From Corynebacterium mucifaciens (GTDB lineage Bacteria; Actinomycetota; Actinomycetes; Mycobacteriales; Mycobacteriaceae): 64,000 nucleotides of DNA. The stretch is taken from positions 62,001 through 126,000 of the forward strand of contig NZ_JAAXPF010000005.1 of NCBI RefSeq assembly GCF_012396315.1, in the 5' to 3' direction. Below are positions 54,732 to 64,000 of this stretch, piece by piece. The translations under genes and the position numbers were made by a program. Numbering within the stretch: position 1 is the stretch's first letter; every line of letters starts with the position of its first letter. The notes under the pieces are model-generated. The model saw only the letters and a list, made by a program, of their open reading frames with translations, made no database searches and was not told the origin of the DNA.

Positions 54732-54757
54732 GGGAGCGCGGACAAAAAGTTGGAGTG
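54732..54757 (+). repeat. Left terminal inverted repeat of the IS
   Basis: Begins GGGAGC and ends with the shared block GCGGACAAAAAGTTGGAGTG. Pairs with 56533-56558. Confidence 0.8.
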
Positions 54758-54779
54758 TTGGGGGCTGAAAGGTATTCCG

Positions 54780-56507
54780 ATGCCCGCAGCATTTCCATCT
54801 GATATCCGCGATGGTGCGATCGAGAGGTTTTTAGCCGGCTCATCTGCCCGGGAAGTGTGCAGTTGGGTTGAAAGCGTCTGCAGTCGCCGCCCGTCAGTGC
54901 ACACGGTCGGCAATTGGGTTGCCGCCAAACGCCGCGGACGCACAGGCGATACCGCGCGCCGCACCTATAGCGCCGAGACGATCGCCAAGGTAGTCGCCCG
55001 CAGGTTGACCTCGGATTCGACGCTGCGCGACATTGCCGCGGAGTTCGACGTCAACGACACCGCTGCATTGAGGTGGACGAGGCAGTATTGGCCCGACGAG
55101 AAACAACGCGACCACGCGGCGTCGATGCCATTCGACAAGGTGTATCAGGCGACAATGAACCGTGTGAGCAACAACCGCAACGCGAAACGCGCCAGCCAGC
55201 ACCACCGCGCAGACACCACCGGCAAAACAGGCAGGAAACCGCGTCCAGTCGACGAGTGGCTGCCAGGGCCAGGACCGATACCGGATATGGATGCCTTGCC
55301 GGATGATCCGGCGGTGCTGAAGAAAATGCTGGCTGATGAACGAGACCGCCAACGAGTCAAAGACGCCATCATTGACGTGCTCATGGACGGCGGTGACACG
55401 CAGGGAAAAGACCGCGTCCGTGACGGTGAGTTATCCACTGCGGCGAAAGCGGCGGTGGTTGTGGCCCTCACGGACAGGTACGGGTTTTCTGTTGCCAAAG
55501 CATGCGGGTTGGTCGGGGTTGCACCGGCGACGTTTTACTACCACCAGCGCACCCATACACAGGTGGTCCAGCAGCGCCGTCAACGCCGCGATGCGCTCAA
55601 ACCGCTGATCTTGCAGGCAGCGGCGGAATCCGGGCAAAGCTACGGCTACCGCCGCATCTACGCCTGGTTGAAGATCAGGGGGCATACGGTGTCGGAAAAG
55701 ATCGTTCGCGCCCTCATGACAGAGCTTGGGTGCCGCCCGCCGGCGAAGCAGGCGGGTAAGTATTCCTCCTACACCGGTGAAACCGACCATAAACCAGCAA
55801 ACCTGCTGCTGATGACCCCGCATACCGGCAGCGGCAGCGCCGACGGTGACGCACAAGCGGATGCGGCCAGGCCTGTGATTGCGCCGTCGCAGTATTTCAC
55901 CGACCATGCCGCCGCGTTGGGGCTGACCCACGATTTCCACGCGGATGCGCCATGGGAGAAAATCGGCACCGATGTCACCGAAATTCGCTGCCTGGACGGC
56001 AAACTGTTCCTATCAGCGGCGATCGACTTCTACGACGGCATGCCCGTGGCGGTGACCATGTCGACGTCACCGGATCATGGCCTTGTCGCTGAGATGATCG
56101 CTCGTATCGATAAGAGCAAACCCGACGGGGCAAAACCGATCATCCATTCCGACCGGGGCGGGCTGTACCGAAGCCCGCGGTGGGTGAGTTTGATTACCGA
56201 TCACACCCACAACAGTCTGGATTGCCCTGCCTGCCAGGCTGATGTGTGGTGTAGCAGTCGGTGGCGCTACATCCCGTCGCTGTCGCGCAAAGGCACCAGC
56301 GGCGATAACGCGCGCACCGAAGGGTTTTTCGGCACGATGAAACAAGAGTTACTCAAAGGCAGGCCGGTGGTGTCGACGATGACGGTTGCGCAGATGCGTG
56401 ACTATGTTGATGCCTACATCGACTTCTATATCCACCGTCGGTTGAAGTCGACACTCGGCAAAGGGTGCACCACCATCGCCGAGCACCGGCAAGCATTGAG
56501 TGCGTAA
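54780..56507 (+). CDS. IS3-family transposase, single frame
   Basis: 575 aa in one uninterrupted frame, unlike most IS3 elements, which need a frameshift. N-terminal helix-turn-helix region (AREVCSWVESVC, TLRDIAAEFDV), a middle HTH_21-type part (YGYRRIYAWLKIRG), then the rve core. Catalytic residues: Asp398 in IGTDVTE, Asp458 in HSDRGG, Glu514 in TEGFFGTMKQE. The last two are 55 residues apart rather than about 35; the extra stretch includes CPACQADVWC. GAAAGG lies 7 nt before the ATG. The gene looks intact. Confidence 0.9.
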   Translation: MPAAFPSDIRDGAIERFLAGSSAREVCSWVESVCSRRPSVHTVGNWVAAKRRGRTGDTARRTYSAETIAKVVARRLTSDSTLRDIAAEFDVNDTAALRWTRQYWPDEKQRDHAASMPFDKVYQATMNRVSNNRNAKRASQHHRADTTGKTGRKPRPVDEWLPGPGPIPDMDALPDDPAVLKKMLADERDRQRVKDAIIDVLMDGGDTQGKDRVRDGELSTAAKAAVVVALTDRYGFSVAKACGLVGVAPATFYYHQRTHTQVVQQRRQRRDALKPLILQAAAESGQSYGYRRIYAWLKIRGHTVSEKIVRALMTELGCRPPAKQAGKYSSYTGETDHKPANLLLMTPHTGSGSADGDAQADAARPVIAPSQYFTDHAAALGLTHDFHADAPWEKIGTDVTEIRCLDGKLFLSAAIDFYDGMPVAVTMSTSPDHGLVAEMIARIDKSKPDGAKPIIHSDRGGLYRSPRWVSLITDHTHNSLDCPACQADVWCSSRWRYIPSLSRKGTSGDNARTEGFFGTMKQELLKGRPVVSTMTVAQMRDYVDAYIDFYIHRRLKSTLGKGCTTIAEHRQALSA

Positions 56508-56532
56508 CAACGAGACAACGTCCCCCAAAACG

Positions 56533-56558
56533 CACTCCAACTTTTTGTCCGCACCCCC
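56533..56558 (-). repeat. Right terminal inverted repeat of the IS
   Basis: Reverse complement of the left repeat with two mismatches; starts 25 nt after the transposase stop. Confidence 0.8.
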
Positions 56559-56566
56559 TTTCGGCC

Positions 56567-56589
56567 AATAGCTGGATCCTTGTAGCTGG
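56567..56589 (-). repeat. Right 23-bp arm outside the insertion sequence
   Basis: Exact partner of 54699-54721. With the IS and one TTT removed the arms would be 15 nt apart and form a long hairpin with a T-rich loop between trpS and the YihY gene. Confidence 0.7.
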
Positions 56590-56614
56590 ATCCGCGCGTA
56601 AACCCCAGCGGCCG

Positions 56615-57619
<1,005 letters not shown>

Positions 57620-57623
57620 TCAC

Positions 57624-57629
57624 ATATTA
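57624..57629 (-). promoter_or_regulatory. -10 hexamer of trpS, leaderless
   Basis: TAATAT on the minus strand, 7 nt before the trpS ATG. Confidence 0.6.
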
Positions 57630-57698
57630 GCCCGATGCGCATTCGAGGGAACCGGGGGTTGTTTACTCGCTAAGATGAAGCCCACGAAAGGAGCAGCG

Positions 57699-58420
57699 AT
57701 GACTGTGAGTAGCCGCCCTGAGACACCTCCTGTGCACATCACTGTTCTCCAGCCTGACCCGATCAGCCCGCTCCAGCGCCTCGGCCCATGGCTGGAACGC
57801 GCCGGTGCTGAACTCGATGTCGTAGATCTCACCCAAGCGCCACAGCGTATCGACGACACCACCTCCGCCCTCGTCTCCTCGGCGGTCGCACCAACGCTCT
57901 GGACACGGAGGCCGCACCTTGGCTGCCTGCCGTCCACGATATCCTTCGCGCTGCTCATTCGTCTGACATGCCGGTTCTGGGTATCTGTCTCGGCCACCAA
58001 ATCATCGCTGACTGCTTCGGGGGAGATGTTTCCGTCGGTCTGGCCAGTCAGGATGAAGAAGGCGCCGCGCGGGTGTCGCTGAGCGAGGCCGGTCGTACTG
58101 ACCCGCTTCTCGGCACCCTCGACCACAAACTGGTTGTGGTCGAATCCCACCACGATGCAGTGGTATCACTCCCGCCCGGCGCGCAACTGCTCGCCTCGGG
58201 TGCCCGCTGTCCCATCCACGCGATGCGTCTTGGCTCCATCGTTTCGGTCCAGTTCCACCCCGAATGCGCCCCCGACGTCGCAGTTCAGTGGGCCGCCCGC
58301 GGCGGTTACGACGCAGCAGCTGTCACCCAGAAGCTTTCTATTTACGACGACTACCTGACCCGCACAGGCCTCACAGGCCTCACCCTCGCCGCCGGCTTCG
58401 TCCAAGCCGCTCAGTCCTAG
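57699..58420 (+). pseudogene. Class I glutamine amidotransferase, frameshifted
   Basis: GuaA-like glutamine amidotransferase whose frame breaks near 57878. The first part (MTVSSRPETPPVHITVLQ to about TSALV) has AAAGGAG 5 nt before the ATG. The rest is in the -1 frame: LGGRTNALDTEAAPWLPAVH, then PVLGICLGHQ with the nucleophile Cys, VESHHDAV, and the His-Glu pair in SVQFHPECAP. Adding one C in GTCTCCTCGG would restore a 240-aa protein. A sequencing error, a true mutation or slippage cannot be separated from this sequence. Confidence 0.75.
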
Positions 58421-58425
58421 GGCCC

Positions 58426-58803
58426 CTACTCCACGATCACGTTGGCGACCGCGTAGTCGCCGTCATGGCTCAGGGAGACGCTGTGCACTCGGGGTCCTAA
58501 CCGTGCGACCTCACCGCGCAACTGGACCACGGGGCGTCCGAATGCGTCGTCGACCACTTCTATTTCGGCGAAGTTGAGCTCGTCTGGGGCGATAAGCGGT
58601 GGCTGGCCGATGATCGTTTGGGACCAGGCTTTGACGTAGGCCTCCTTTACCGCCCAGCGTCCGGCGAAGGATGCGGCACGGTTCGGTTTGGTGTTGCAAG
58701 TGCGGATTTCGCGGTCGGTGAACACAGACTCGAAGGTTGAACCTGGGAGTTCGATTTGTTGGGCGAAGGTTGAAATAGAGACGACGTCGATGCCGATATG
58801 CAT
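58426..58803 (-). CDS. acpS: Holo-[acyl-carrier-protein] synthase
   Basis: Moves 4'-phosphopantetheine from CoA to acyl carrier domains. 125 aa. Motifs: IGIDVVSISTF with the magnesium-binding Asp, FTDREIRTC, and FAGRWAVKEAYVKA with the catalytic W-x-x-K-E-A. ATG at 58803 has TAGGCT (58810-58815) 6 nt upstream. Divergent from accD1-fas; the type I synthase encoded there needs this modification. Confidence 0.95.
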   Translation of the reverse strand: MHIGIDVVSISTFAQQIELPGSTFESVFTDREIRTCNTKPNRAASFAGRWAVKEAYVKAWSQTIIGQPPLIAPDELNFAEIEVVDDAFGRPVVQLRGEVARLGPRVHSVSLSHDGDYAVANVIVE

Positions 58804-58879
58804 GGTCAAAGCCTAATTTTCTTGAATGTCCATCGGGGGTTGGCGTTCGTGATTGAACCTGTTGCGTGGCTGGGAATTG

Positions 58880-58912
58880 ACCTACGGACTAGTAACTTAC
58901 GGACTCGTAGGT
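58880..58912. promoter_or_regulatory. Candidate operator of accD1-fas
   Basis: ACCTACG (58880-58886) and CGTAGGT (58906-58912) form inverted arms; inside, TACGGACT is repeated directly at 58883-58890 and 58898-58905. It lies just upstream of the TAAAAT hexamer (58914-58919) of accD1, where a repressor would block transcription. FasR-type control is an inference. Confidence 0.45.
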
Positions 58913-58925
58913 TTAAAATGCCAGC

Positions 58926-60584
58926 ATGTCAGATACGATTACAGGTGTAAATCCGACTGAACGGCCAGAGTCGGTACCGCCGACGACGGCGCAAACCCCG
59001 GCACCGGCGACCACGGCCGAAAAACACGATGACCTCGTGCAACGTCGTACCGAAGCGGCCGAGCCGATGGGGTCGAAGCCGCTGGAGAAGGTCCGCGCAG
59101 CAGGCAGGCTGACCGCACGTGAGCGCTTGGACTACCTGCTGGATGAGGGCTCGTTTGTGGAGTTCGACCAGCACGCACGCCACCGCACGCATGATTTCGG
59201 AATGCAGGCGAAGCGACCGGCGACAGATGGCATCGTCACCGGATTCGGCACGATTGACGGACGCGAGGTGTGCATCTTCTCCCAGGACGGCACCGTCTTC
59301 GGCGGCGCGTTGGGTGAGGTGTACGGCGAGAAGATGACCAAGATCCAGCGGCTTGCCGTCACCACCGGTCGTCCACTGATCGGCCTCTACGAAGGCGCGG
59401 GTGCGCGCATCCAGGACGGTGCGGTGTCGCTGGACTGGATCGCGCGGACCTTCCTGCACAACATCGAAGCCTCCGGTGTGGTCCCGCAGATCTCCGTGAT
59501 CATGGGAGCTTGCGCGGGCGGCAACGCCTACTCCCCCGCACTGACCGACTTTGTAGTCATGGTGGATGAGACCTCGAAGATGTTCGTCACCGGCCCGGAC
59601 GTGATCAAGACAGTCACGGGCGAGGAGATCTCGCAGGAGGAGCTCGGCGGCGCATGGATCCACATGCAGCAAAGCGGCAACTGCCACTACGTTGCGGAAT
59701 CCGACGAGGACGCGCTGGATTGGGTGGCTGACCTGCTGGAGTACCTCCCATCGAACAACCGGCAGAAGTCGGCCCCGCGCCCCACGGCCCCAGCCGATGA
59801 AGACGCCACCGACGCCAAGGCGCTGGATTCCCTCATCCCCGACTCACCGAACACCCCCTATGAGGTCCGCGACGTGATTTCGCATATCGCGGACGACGGC
59901 GAGTTCCTGGAGGTCATGGAGCAGCGCGCTGAAAGCGTCGTCACTGCGTTTGGTCGGATTCAGGACCAGCCGGTTGGCTTCGTCGCTAATCAGCCCATGG
60001 TGCTCGCAGGTTGCTTGGACATTGACTCGGCTGAAAAGGCCGCGCGCTTCATCCGCACCTGCGACAGCTTCAACATCCCGATTGTCATGCTGGTGGACGT
60101 TCCCGGCTTCCTGCCCGGCGCGAACCAGGAGCACAGCGGCATTCTGCGCCGCGGCGCGAAGCTGCTGTACGCCTACGGCGAAGCAACCGTACCGAAGGTG
60201 ACCGTGACCATGCGCAAGGCATACGGCGGCGCGTACTGCGTGATGGGCTCGAAGGGCCTCGGCGCTGACGTGAACCTGGCGTGGCCTACCGCGCAGATCG
60301 CGGTGATGGGTGCGTCTGGCGCGGTCGGCTTCATCAACCGCAAAGACATTGCAAACGCCCGCGATTCCGGCGTGAACGACGAGGAGCTCCGCGAACTGAT
60401 TGCGCAGTACGAGCGCGACTACGAGGACGAGATGCTCAACCCGTACAAGGCCGCTGAGCGAGGCCTGATCGATTCGGTCATCCTCCCAAGCGAAACCCGT
60501 GCTGTTATCGCAGCGCAACTGCGTTTCTTCCGTGACAAGACCGTGGCGCGTCCAATGCGCAAGCACGGCAATATCCCGCTCTAA
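58926..60584 (+). CDS. accD1: Acetyl-CoA carboxylase beta subunit, AccD1 (DtsR1)-type
   Basis: 552 aa carboxyltransferase making malonyl-CoA with AccBC. Both halves keep the oxyanion glycines: [17 protein letters not shown] in the acyl-CoA half and [20 protein letters not shown] in the biotin half; the end [11 protein letters not shown] is typical. TAAAAT (58914-58919) lies 6 nt before the ATG. In C. glutamicum dtsR1 is beside dtsR2 near birA; here it lies 36 nt upstream of fas instead, so precursor supply and synthase are in one transcript. Confidence 0.93.
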   Translation: MSDTITGVNPTERPESVPPTTAQTPAPATTAEKHDDLVQRRTEAAEPMGSKPLEKVRAAGRLTARERLDYLLDEGSFVEFDQHARHRTHDFGMQAKRPATDGIVTGFGTIDGREVCIFSQDGTVFGGALGEVYGEKMTKIQRLAVTTGRPLIGLYEGAGARIQDGAVSLDWIARTFLHNIEASGVVPQISVIMGACAGGNAYSPALTDFVVMVDETSKMFVTGPDVIKTVTGEEISQEELGGAWIHMQQSGNCHYVAESDEDALDWVADLLEYLPSNNRQKSAPRPTAPADEDATDAKALDSLIPDSPNTPYEVRDVISHIADDGEFLEVMEQRAESVVTAFGRIQDQPVGFVANQPMVLAGCLDIDSAEKAARFIRTCDSFNIPIVMLVDVPGFLPGANQEHSGILRRGAKLLYAYGEATVPKVTVTMRKAYGGAYCVMGSKGLGADVNLAWPTAQIAVMGASGAVGFINRKDIANARDSGVNDEELRELIAQYERDYEDEMLNPYKAAERGLIDSVILPSETRAVIAAQLRFFRDKTVARPMRKHGNIPL

Positions 60585-60620
60585 TCCCGCTCCGATGCAA
60601 AGGACCATAAGGACACTGTT

Positions 60621-63600
60621 ATGAATTCCACCTCTTTTTCTTCCCTGAAGCGTCCCGCAATCCTGTTCCCGGGGCAGGGTTCTTCCTGGCAGCAGGCGCT
60701 CGCTGATGCTGCCGCGACTCCTGTGGCACGTTTCCGCATGGAACAGCTTCTTAACGACGCCCAGTCCCTCACCGCCGCTGTTGCCCGCCCTTTGGCCTCA
60801 GTCGTGCCAGGAGTTGTGCAGCGTATTCGCGACGCGATGGATGCGGACACCTCGCACGAGGCGATCGACGCCCTGCCCGCGGTCAATGCACCGGCGATTC
60901 TGCTGTCGCAGATTGTTGCCGCGGAAGATCTCGAACAGCTCGGGCTCGACACCACCGACGCACTGTTCGCTGGACACTCCCAGGGCATCTTGGGCGCCGC
61001 CGCGCTCAATCGCGCCAACGGCCAACAGGCTGCGGAGAAAGCTCTTGCGTTCGCCTTCATCATGGGTGCTGCCGCAACCAACGTGTACGGTGGCGCCGAC
61101 TCGCGCAGCCGGATGCTTTCGGTTCGTGGGCTGACGCCTGAGCAGGTCGGTGAGTTTGTCGTCGATACGCAAGCGGCTCCTATCAGCGTGATCAATGGGC
61201 ACCGCCACGTGGTGCTGTCTGGCAGCCCGGAGGCGCTCACGCAGGCACGCAAGGACATCGAAGCGGCTGCGAGCAGCTACAACGCCAAGTTGGAAGTGGA
61301 GTACGGCGGATCCGAAATCACGCCGGTGTTCGACTCGCTTGATGTTGCGTACCCCTTCCACGTGGACACGAACGCCCCCGGTGTGGAGTTGGCGCAGCAG
61401 TGGGCGGACGCGTGCGGCATCACCTTTGAAACCACCACTCCCCGTGAACTTGCGCAATCAATTTTGGTGGACCGGTTCGACTTCACCGAAACCGTGCGCG
61501 ACCTGATTGCCCAGGGCGCGAGCCACATTTTCACGTTTGATACGGCTACGGCGACGATTGCGACCAACTTGGCCAACGGCTCCGGCGTCGCTGTGTTGGA
61601 CGCGTCCACCGCCGCGAAGCGCGACGAGCTTGCACGCCCGGGCGCTGAGTTGCCGCAGGGCGTGGACTACTCGGCCTACGCGCCACGAGTGATCGCGCTG
61701 CCGGATGGCAAGACGTACACGCAGACGAAGTTCTCGTCGCTAACTGGTCTGTCCCCGATCATCCTGGGTGGCATGACCCCAACGTCCGCGGACGGCGAGA
61801 TTGTCGCCGCCGCTGCCAACGCCGGCTACTGGGCGGAACTTGCCGGTGGCGGCATGTACTCCGAGGAGGAGTTTGGCAAGCACACCGCCAACCTCAAGGC
61901 GTTTTTGCAGCCTGGTCGCACCGCGCAGTTCAACACCATGTTCTTCGACCGCTTCCTGTGGAACCTGCAATTCGGCCAAACGCGCATGGTGCCGAAGGCC
62001 CGCGCTGCTGGTGCTCCGTTTAGCGGCGTGTGTATCTCCGCGGGCATTCCGGACGTCGACGAGGCCACAGAACTGTTCGCGCAGCTGCACCAGGATGGCT
62101 TCCCTTACATTGCGCTCAAGCCCGGTACAACGCAGCAGATCCGCAACGCGCTCGCAATCGCTGCGGCGAACCCGGACGACCAGGTCATCTTGATGGTGGA
62201 GGACGGCCACGCTGGCGGCCACCACTCCTGGGTTGATCTGGAGGACATGCTGTTGGAGACCTACCCCGAGATCCGCGCGCACGACAACGCGGTGCTCACC
62301 GTCGGCGGTGGCGTGTACTCGCCGGAGCGTGCCGCGGAGCTGATTACGGGCCGTTGGTCTGAGAAGTTCGGTTTGCCTGCGATGCCGGTGGATGGAGTGT
62401 TCGTCGGCACCGTGGCTATGGCCACGAAGGAGGCGAAAGCCACGGATTCGGTCAAGCAGCTGCTCGTGGACACACCTGGCCTGCCGCCGGAGAACAACGG
62501 CGGTTGGGTCGGCCGCGGTCGCGGCGTGGCGGGTGTGGCGTCGTCGCAATCGCACCTGCTGGCGGACTTGCACGACCTGGACAACTCCTTTGCCAAGGCG
62601 GCACGGTTCATCGCCTCGTTGGATATTGAGGAGTACCCGGCGCACCGCGAGGAGATCATCGAGGCACTGTCGAAGACGGCGAAGCCGTACTTCGGCGACG
62701 TGGAGACGATGACGTACGCCGAGTGGGTCGAGCGCTTCGTCGAGCTCGCCGATCCGTTTATCGACCAGACCTGGAACGCGCGCTTTGTTGCGTTGCTCCA
62801 GCGCATCGAGGCACGTCTGAACGAGGCCGACCATGGCGAGATCCCGACCCTCTTCCCCGACGATGTCGAGATCTCCCCGCGCGATGGTCTCAGCACCTTG
62901 CTGCAGCACTACCCGCAGGCGCGCGAGGTCGTGGTTTCCCCGCGCGATGCGGCGTGGTGGATCGGTCTGCACTATGCCTACCCGAAGCCGATGCCGTGGG
63001 TGCCAGCACTTGATGCGGATCTGAAGTCCTGGTTTGGCAAGGACACCTTGTGGCAGGCACAGGATGAGCGCTACACCGCTGACCAGGTGCGCATTATCCC
63101 GGGCCCGGTTGCGGTTACTGGTATTACGCGTAAGAACGAGCCGGTTGCGCAGTTGCTGGCACGTTTTGAGGATGCCGCGACGCAGATGCTTATCGACGAC
63201 GGCGCCACCGCCGAATCCCGCTTCGCTCGGCGTAGCGACGCCGCCGACGAGGCCGCGTATCTGCGCTCCTGCCCGACCTTGGTGTGGCACGGCCACCTGA
63301 TGGCCAACCCTGCATACGCGCTGGACGAGGACGCCTTCGACGTGGAGGCAACCACCAACACGGCTGGTGAGCGCGAGTGGACGATCCGAATCCACGCTGA
63401 TTCCGCGTGGGACCACCTGCCGGACGACCAGCGTCCGTTCTACGTGCGTGAGGTGAACATCCCGGTCGAGATCCCTGCCGGTGCGGGCACGGGTGCCTCC
63501 CCGATTGTGGACGGCGATCGCCTGTCTGACAGCGTCTTCGAGCTGCTGTCTGGCCTGGCTGGTGTCGGTTCGGTCAGCGAAGCCGGCGACACGATTACTG

Positions 63601-64000
63601 AGATCCCGCAGATCGAGGCACCGACTGAGGACGCGCCTTTTGGTGTGGCGCGCTCGTCGTTTACGCTGCCCGCTTCCCTTTTGGCATCGCACTCTGCGGT
63701 CACCGGCGGCGCTGTGGCCGACAACGCTGTGGTGGGCACGCCAGACGTGCTGGTTGGCCCCTGCTGGCCGGCGATCTACGCAGCGCTGGGCTCCGGCAAG
63801 TTGGCTGACGGCACGCCGGTGATCGAAGGCCTGCTCAACGCCGTCCACCTGGATCACGTCATCGACCTGCGCGTCCCGCTTACCGAGCTTGCAGATGGCC
63901 GGCGCATCGACGTGACCTCCAAGTGCACCTCGATTGCCGAGTCCACCTCTGGCCGCATTGTCACCGTCGAGTTGGAGCTGCGCTCCGGCAACGAGGTTGT
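60621..64000 (+). CDS. fas: Type I fatty acid synthase (N-terminal part, cut by window end)
   Basis: Multidomain synthase, 1126 codons visible and open at the window end. Begins MNSTSFSSLKRPAILFPGQG; an acyltransferase domain follows with the nucleophile Ser120 in GHSQG. From about residue 375 an enoyl-reductase domain of the FMN type is seen (LGGMTPTSADGEIVAAAANAG, EDGHAGGHHSWVDLEDM). The part after about residue 700 corresponds to the dehydratase region. Remaining domains (malonyl transferase, carrier, ketoreductase, ketosynthase) would lie beyond the window. AAGGA is 7 nt before the ATG. Whether it is FasA or FasB cannot be told. Confidence 0.93.
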   Translation, partial: MNSTSFSSLKRPAILFPGQGSSWQQALADAAATPVARFRMEQLLNDAQSLTAAVARPLASVVPGVVQRIRDAMDADTSHEAIDALPAVNAPAILLSQIVAAEDLEQLGLDTTDALFAGHSQGILGAAALNRANGQQAAEKALAFAFIMGAAATNVYGGADSRSRMLSVRGLTPEQVGEFVVDTQAAPISVINGHRHVVLSGSPEALTQARKDIEAAASSYNAKLEVEYGGSEITPVFDSLDVAYPFHVDTNAPGVELAQQWADACGITFETTTPRELAQSILVDRFDFTETVRDLIAQGASHIFTFDTATATIATNLANGSGVAVLDASTAAKRDELARPGAELPQGVDYSAYAPRVIALPDGKTYTQTKFSSLTGLSPIILGGMTPTSADGEIVAAAANAGYWAELAGGGMYSEEEFGKHTANLKAFLQPGRTAQFNTMFFDRFLWNLQFGQTRMVPKARAAGAPFSGVCISAGIPDVDEATELFAQLHQDGFPYIALKPGTTQQIRNALAIAAANPDDQVILMVEDGHAGGHHSWVDLEDMLLETYPEIRAHDNAVLTVGGGVYSPERAAELITGRWSEKFGLPAMPVDGVFVGTVAMATKEAKATDSVKQLLVDTPGLPPENNGGWVGRGRGVAGVASSQSHLLADLHDLDNSFAKAARFIASLDIEEYPAHREEIIEALSKTAKPYFGDVETMTYAEWVERFVELADPFIDQTWNARFVALLQRIEARLNEADHGEIPTLFPDDVEISPRDGLSTLLQHYPQAREVVVSPRDAAWWIGLHYAYPKPMPWVPALDADLKSWFGKDTLWQAQDERYTADQVRIIPGPVAVTGITRKNEPVAQLLARFEDAATQMLIDDGATAESRFARRSDAADEAAYLRSCPTLVWHGHLMANPAYALDEDAFDVEATTNTAGEREWTIRIHADSAWDHLPDDQRPFYVREVNIPVEIPAGAGTGASPIVDGDRLSDSVFELLSGLAGVGSVSEAGDTITEIPQIEAPTEDAPFGVARSSFTLPASLLASHSAVTGGAVADNAVVGTPDVLVGPCWPAIYAALGSGKLADGTPVIEGLLNAVHLDHVIDLRVPLTELADGRRIDVTSKCTSIAESTSGRIVTVELELRSGNEV

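Larger units (their letters stand above)
54732..56558 (+). mobile_element. IS3-family insertion sequence
   Basis: 1827 bp. Terminal inverted repeats of 26 bp with two mismatches (54732-54757 and 56533-56558), sharing the 20-bp block GCGGACAAAAAGTTGGAGTG. A TTT on each side (54729-54731 and 56559-56561) fits the 3-bp target duplication of IS3 elements, though the left one is part of a T5 run. One intact transposase gene. It sits between trpS and the YihY gene. Confidence 0.85.

Overview
The window is GC-rich, densely coded chromosome of a Corynebacterium. The evidence is gene content and order: mtrAB with tmk; manB, a TobH-like SIS protein and manA next to a DUF3499 gene and whiB2; a wbbL-type glycosyltransferase and manC next to an LCP (LytR/CpsA/Psr) gene; purK/purE, birA, the acyl-CoA carboxylase genes accD/accE/accBC, pyc, a prpDBC-prpR methylcitrate locus, lpdA, upp, trpS and a type I fatty acid synthase. 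This order is what I recall from C. glutamicum and, in part, Mycobacterium. The species cannot be told from the sequence alone. No rRNA, tRNA, CRISPR array or prophage was seen.

Layout. 1-12.9 kb is the cell-envelope and signalling block: mtrB (cut by the window start), mtrA, tmk, a proline-rich anchored protein, manA, the SIS protein, manB, whiB2, manC, wbbL and lcpA, together making GDP-mannose and attaching wall glycans. 13.0-17.7 kb is a cassette of two AbgT-family transporters around a divergent M20 peptidase. 17.7-31.6 kb holds purE/purK, an acetolactate decarboxylase, birA, a large catalase, an RNase H-like protein, and an accD2-accE-maf operon. 31.9-46.7 kb is C3 metabolism: sulfurtransferase, accBC, pyruvate carboxylase, prpC/prpB/prpD with divergent prpR, the quinone reductase lpdA and an M20 amidohydrolase. 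46.8-54.6 kb holds a lipoprotein, an XRE regulator, upp, an NlpC/P60 wall hydrolase with a small helical partner, a TRIC-type channel, a D-Ala-D-Ala carboxypeptidase and a YihY membrane protein. 54.7-56.6 kb is an IS3-family insertion sequence in the loop of a long inverted repeat. 56.6-64 kb holds trpS, a frameshifted glutamine amidotransferase, and acpS divergent from accD1-fas (fas runs off the window).

How the genes work together: birA biotinylates AccBC and Pyc; AccBC supplies carboxybiotin to AccD1 (malonyl-CoA for Fas) and, with AccE, to an AccD2-type subunit; AcpS activates the Fas carrier domain; the prp operon clears propionyl-CoA.

Non-coding signals stand out. About 20 genes have a TAnnnT -10 hexamer 6-8 nt before the start codon, implying leaderless mRNAs. 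An 11-mer, GCNTATCGACG (mostly GCTTATCGACG or GCGTATCGACG), occurs 17 times by eye on both strands, in several reading frames and between genes, far above chance. A two-hairpin element of about 135 bp is present twice in opposite orientation (30.3 and 35.3 kb), each time between convergent genes.
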